Assembly: GCA_016946835.1 (NCBI GenBank)
Contig: JACVTC010000160.1
Span: 1 to 25,000, forward strand
Direction of reading: 5' to 3'
Length of the DNA: 25,000 nt
DNA from: Neocallimastix lanati (nom. inval.)
Taxonomy: Eukaryota; Neocallimastigomycota; Neocallimastigomycetes; Neocallimastigales; Neocallimastigaceae
This document shows, in pieces, positions 23,799 through 25,000 of this stretch. A model generated the notes under the pieces. That model ran no database searches. It saw nothing but the letters and a program-made list of their open reading frames with translations, and had not been told where the DNA came from. The number at the start of each line of letters is the position of its first letter. Positions within the stretch are counted from its first letter, which is position 1. The translations under genes and the position numbers were made by a program.

Positions 23799-25000
23799 AT
23801 GTCTGAAATTGAAAATCAACCAACATTAGAAAATAATGTTGAAGAACAAACTGTTGAAGAAAATATCGAAAGTACTGACAGAGAAATAAATAATGTTTCT
23901 GCTGAAGATGTTGAAAATGAAAATAATACAATAAACAATGCTAAAATAGAGGAGAATCCAGAAACTGTTGAGGAAGAAATAACAGATTCAATACCTGTAC
24001 CAGAACCAACAGGTGCTGAAGAAGAAGAAATAGCAGATACAATACCTGCACCAGAACCAACAGGTACTGAAGAAGAAGAAATAACAGATACAATACCTGA
24101 ACCTGAACTTCAATCTAAAGAAGAAGAAGAAGAAATAAAAGAAAGTAAAACATTAGCTTCTGTTAACGAGGAACAACCAGAAGAAGAAACTGTTGAAACT
24201 TTTGAAGCTGAAGTTGTACAACTCTCTGAGTCAAATAATGTAACTGAAAACGAAAGTGAAGAAGAAAATAATGATAATGATAAAAATAATGATGAAACAG
24301 AATCAAAAATAGATACGGTTCAAGGATCAGAAAATATCGAAGAAAAACCAAAAGAAAAATTAGATGATAGTATTCCATTAGCACAAGAAGCAAATAAAGA
24401 TAAATTAATTAGAACTTTCTCAGAATCAAGTGAAATTGCAGAAATAGAAGATGATGACGTTGACTTTAATACTCTTAGTAAGGAAGAACTCATAGAAAAG
24501 GTTCTTTTCTTCAAAGATCAATGTAAAATTATAAAGCAAGAAACAGATAAAAAAATTCAAAGTTCAAATGATTATATTATTCGCTTAGAAATAGCTACGG
24601 AGCAACGTTTAGATCGTCTTAGAAAACAAAATAAGGATGATATTGACGAAATTAAAAAAGTATCCGATCAAATTATTAAAAATGAAAAAGAAAAAGCTGA
24701 AAATTATGTTAATAAATTGAAAAAGAGTGTTGAAGAAGAACGTGATGTCTTACGTTCCATTGAAAATGACTCACGTTCAAGATATCAAAAGGAAAAAGAA
24801 GAGAAAAATGAAGCTCTTGTTGAAATCAATCGTCTCAAGAGTATGATTAACAATTTACGTAATGATGTAGAAGATAGAGAAAATAAAATTCAAAATTTAG
24901 AAGAAAAGAATCTTAGTGTCTTTGTTCAAAAGGATAAGGAAATCGAACAAGCTATTATCCAAATTGAAAATGAAAGAAAGAATTCTAGGGAAATTAGAGA
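23799..25000 (+). CDS. Acidic coiled-coil protein, 5' part (runs off the window)
   Basis: An uninterrupted frame of 400 codons from the ATG at 23799 to the window edge; an in-frame stop lies a few codons upstream, so this is the first Met. Residues 1-215 are very acidic and probably disordered. They include three copies of a 17-residue repeat (about 58-104) of the type EEEIxDxIPxPEP. A short element follows (about 222-247), DFNTLSKEELIEKVLFFKDQ, and then a continuous charged heptad-like coiled coil from about 245 to the edge, rich in Glu, Lys, Leu and Ile. No catalytic motif is seen. A [L-x-KE-E/D-L-I] element ahead of a long coiled coil recalls GCC2-type golgins; that resemblance is from memory and weak. 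A tethering, cytoskeletal or myosin-tail-like role is equally possible. No intron is visible in this part. Confidence 0.85.
   Translation, partial: MSEIENQPTLENNVEEQTVEENIESTDREINNVSAEDVENENNTINNAKIEENPETVEEEITDSIPVPEPTGAEEEEIADTIPAPEPTGTEEEEITDTIPEPELQSKEEEEEIKESKTLASVNEEQPEEETVETFEAEVVQLSESNNVTENESEEENNDNDKNNDETESKIDTVQGSENIEEKPKEKLDDSIPLAQEANKDKLIRTFSESSEIAEIEDDDVDFNTLSKEELIEKVLFFKDQCKIIKQETDKKIQSSNDYIIRLEIATEQRLDRLRKQNKDDIDEIKKVSDQIIKNEKEKAENYVNKLKKSVEEERDVLRSIENDSRSRYQKEKEEKNEALVEINRLKSMINNLRNDVEDRENKIQNLEEKNLSVFVQKDKEIEQAIIQIENERKNSREIR
23967..24110 (+). repeat. In-frame 51-bp repeats in the coiled-coil gene
   Basis: Three tandem copies with a 51-base (17-codon) period; the phrases ITDSIP, IADTIP and ITDTIP begin 17 residues apart, and the first two are followed by PEPTG. 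The copies differ at a few codons, so the array is not brand new but could still vary in number between strains. Confidence 0.85.

Noticed and set aside
24163-24514. Minus-strand frames overlapping the coiled-coil gene
   Set aside because: Antisense shadows of the Glu-rich coding strand.
1-25000. CRISPR array, prokaryotic operon or origin
   Set aside because: No spaced direct repeats; spliceosomal introns, LINE remnants and the GPI-type protein indicate a eukaryotic nuclear genome.

Overview
The window is eukaryotic, extremely AT-rich and gene-poor. Three protein-coding genes occupy it, separated by two deserts of roughly 9.3 kb and 8.4 kb that are almost pure A/T with long homopolymers and (AAT)n/(TTTA)n microsatellites. 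Base composition, AT-rich GT-AG introns, Asn/Gln-rich proteins, a secreted serine-linker GPI-type protein and decayed non-LTR retrotransposons together suggest an anaerobic gut fungus (Neocallimastigomycota). Dictyostelium and Plasmodium are less likely because their gene spacing is far shorter. This assignment is inference.

Layout. 1-410 (+) and 645-1615 (-): two decayed, convergent copies of one LINE-type retrotransposon. The minus copy keeps a recognisable zinc knuckle and C-terminal domain, and both copies carry an asparagine-rich tract. 2255-2887 (-): complete small secreted, probably GPI-anchored protein with a possible DM13-like domain. 2888-12187: AT desert with a 102-bp imperfect inverted repeat (7312-7413), a 62-bp tandem duplication (7135-7258), microsatellites and one GC-richer island (about 10240-10665). 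12188-15363 (+): a three-exon gene for an 812-residue, disordered Asn/Gln-rich protein; exon 1 has only 12 codons. 15364-23798: second AT desert, with a GC-richer island at about 17440-17645 and several short tandem duplications. 23799-25000 (+): 5' part of a gene for an acidic, coiled-coil protein that runs off the right edge.

Nothing links the three genes functionally. There is no operon-like order, no CRISPR array and no RNA gene I can support. The best leads are the LINE family with its Asn-rich tract, and the disordered three-exon protein with a scattered [D/N/H]-I-F motif and a retained-intron alternative C-terminus.
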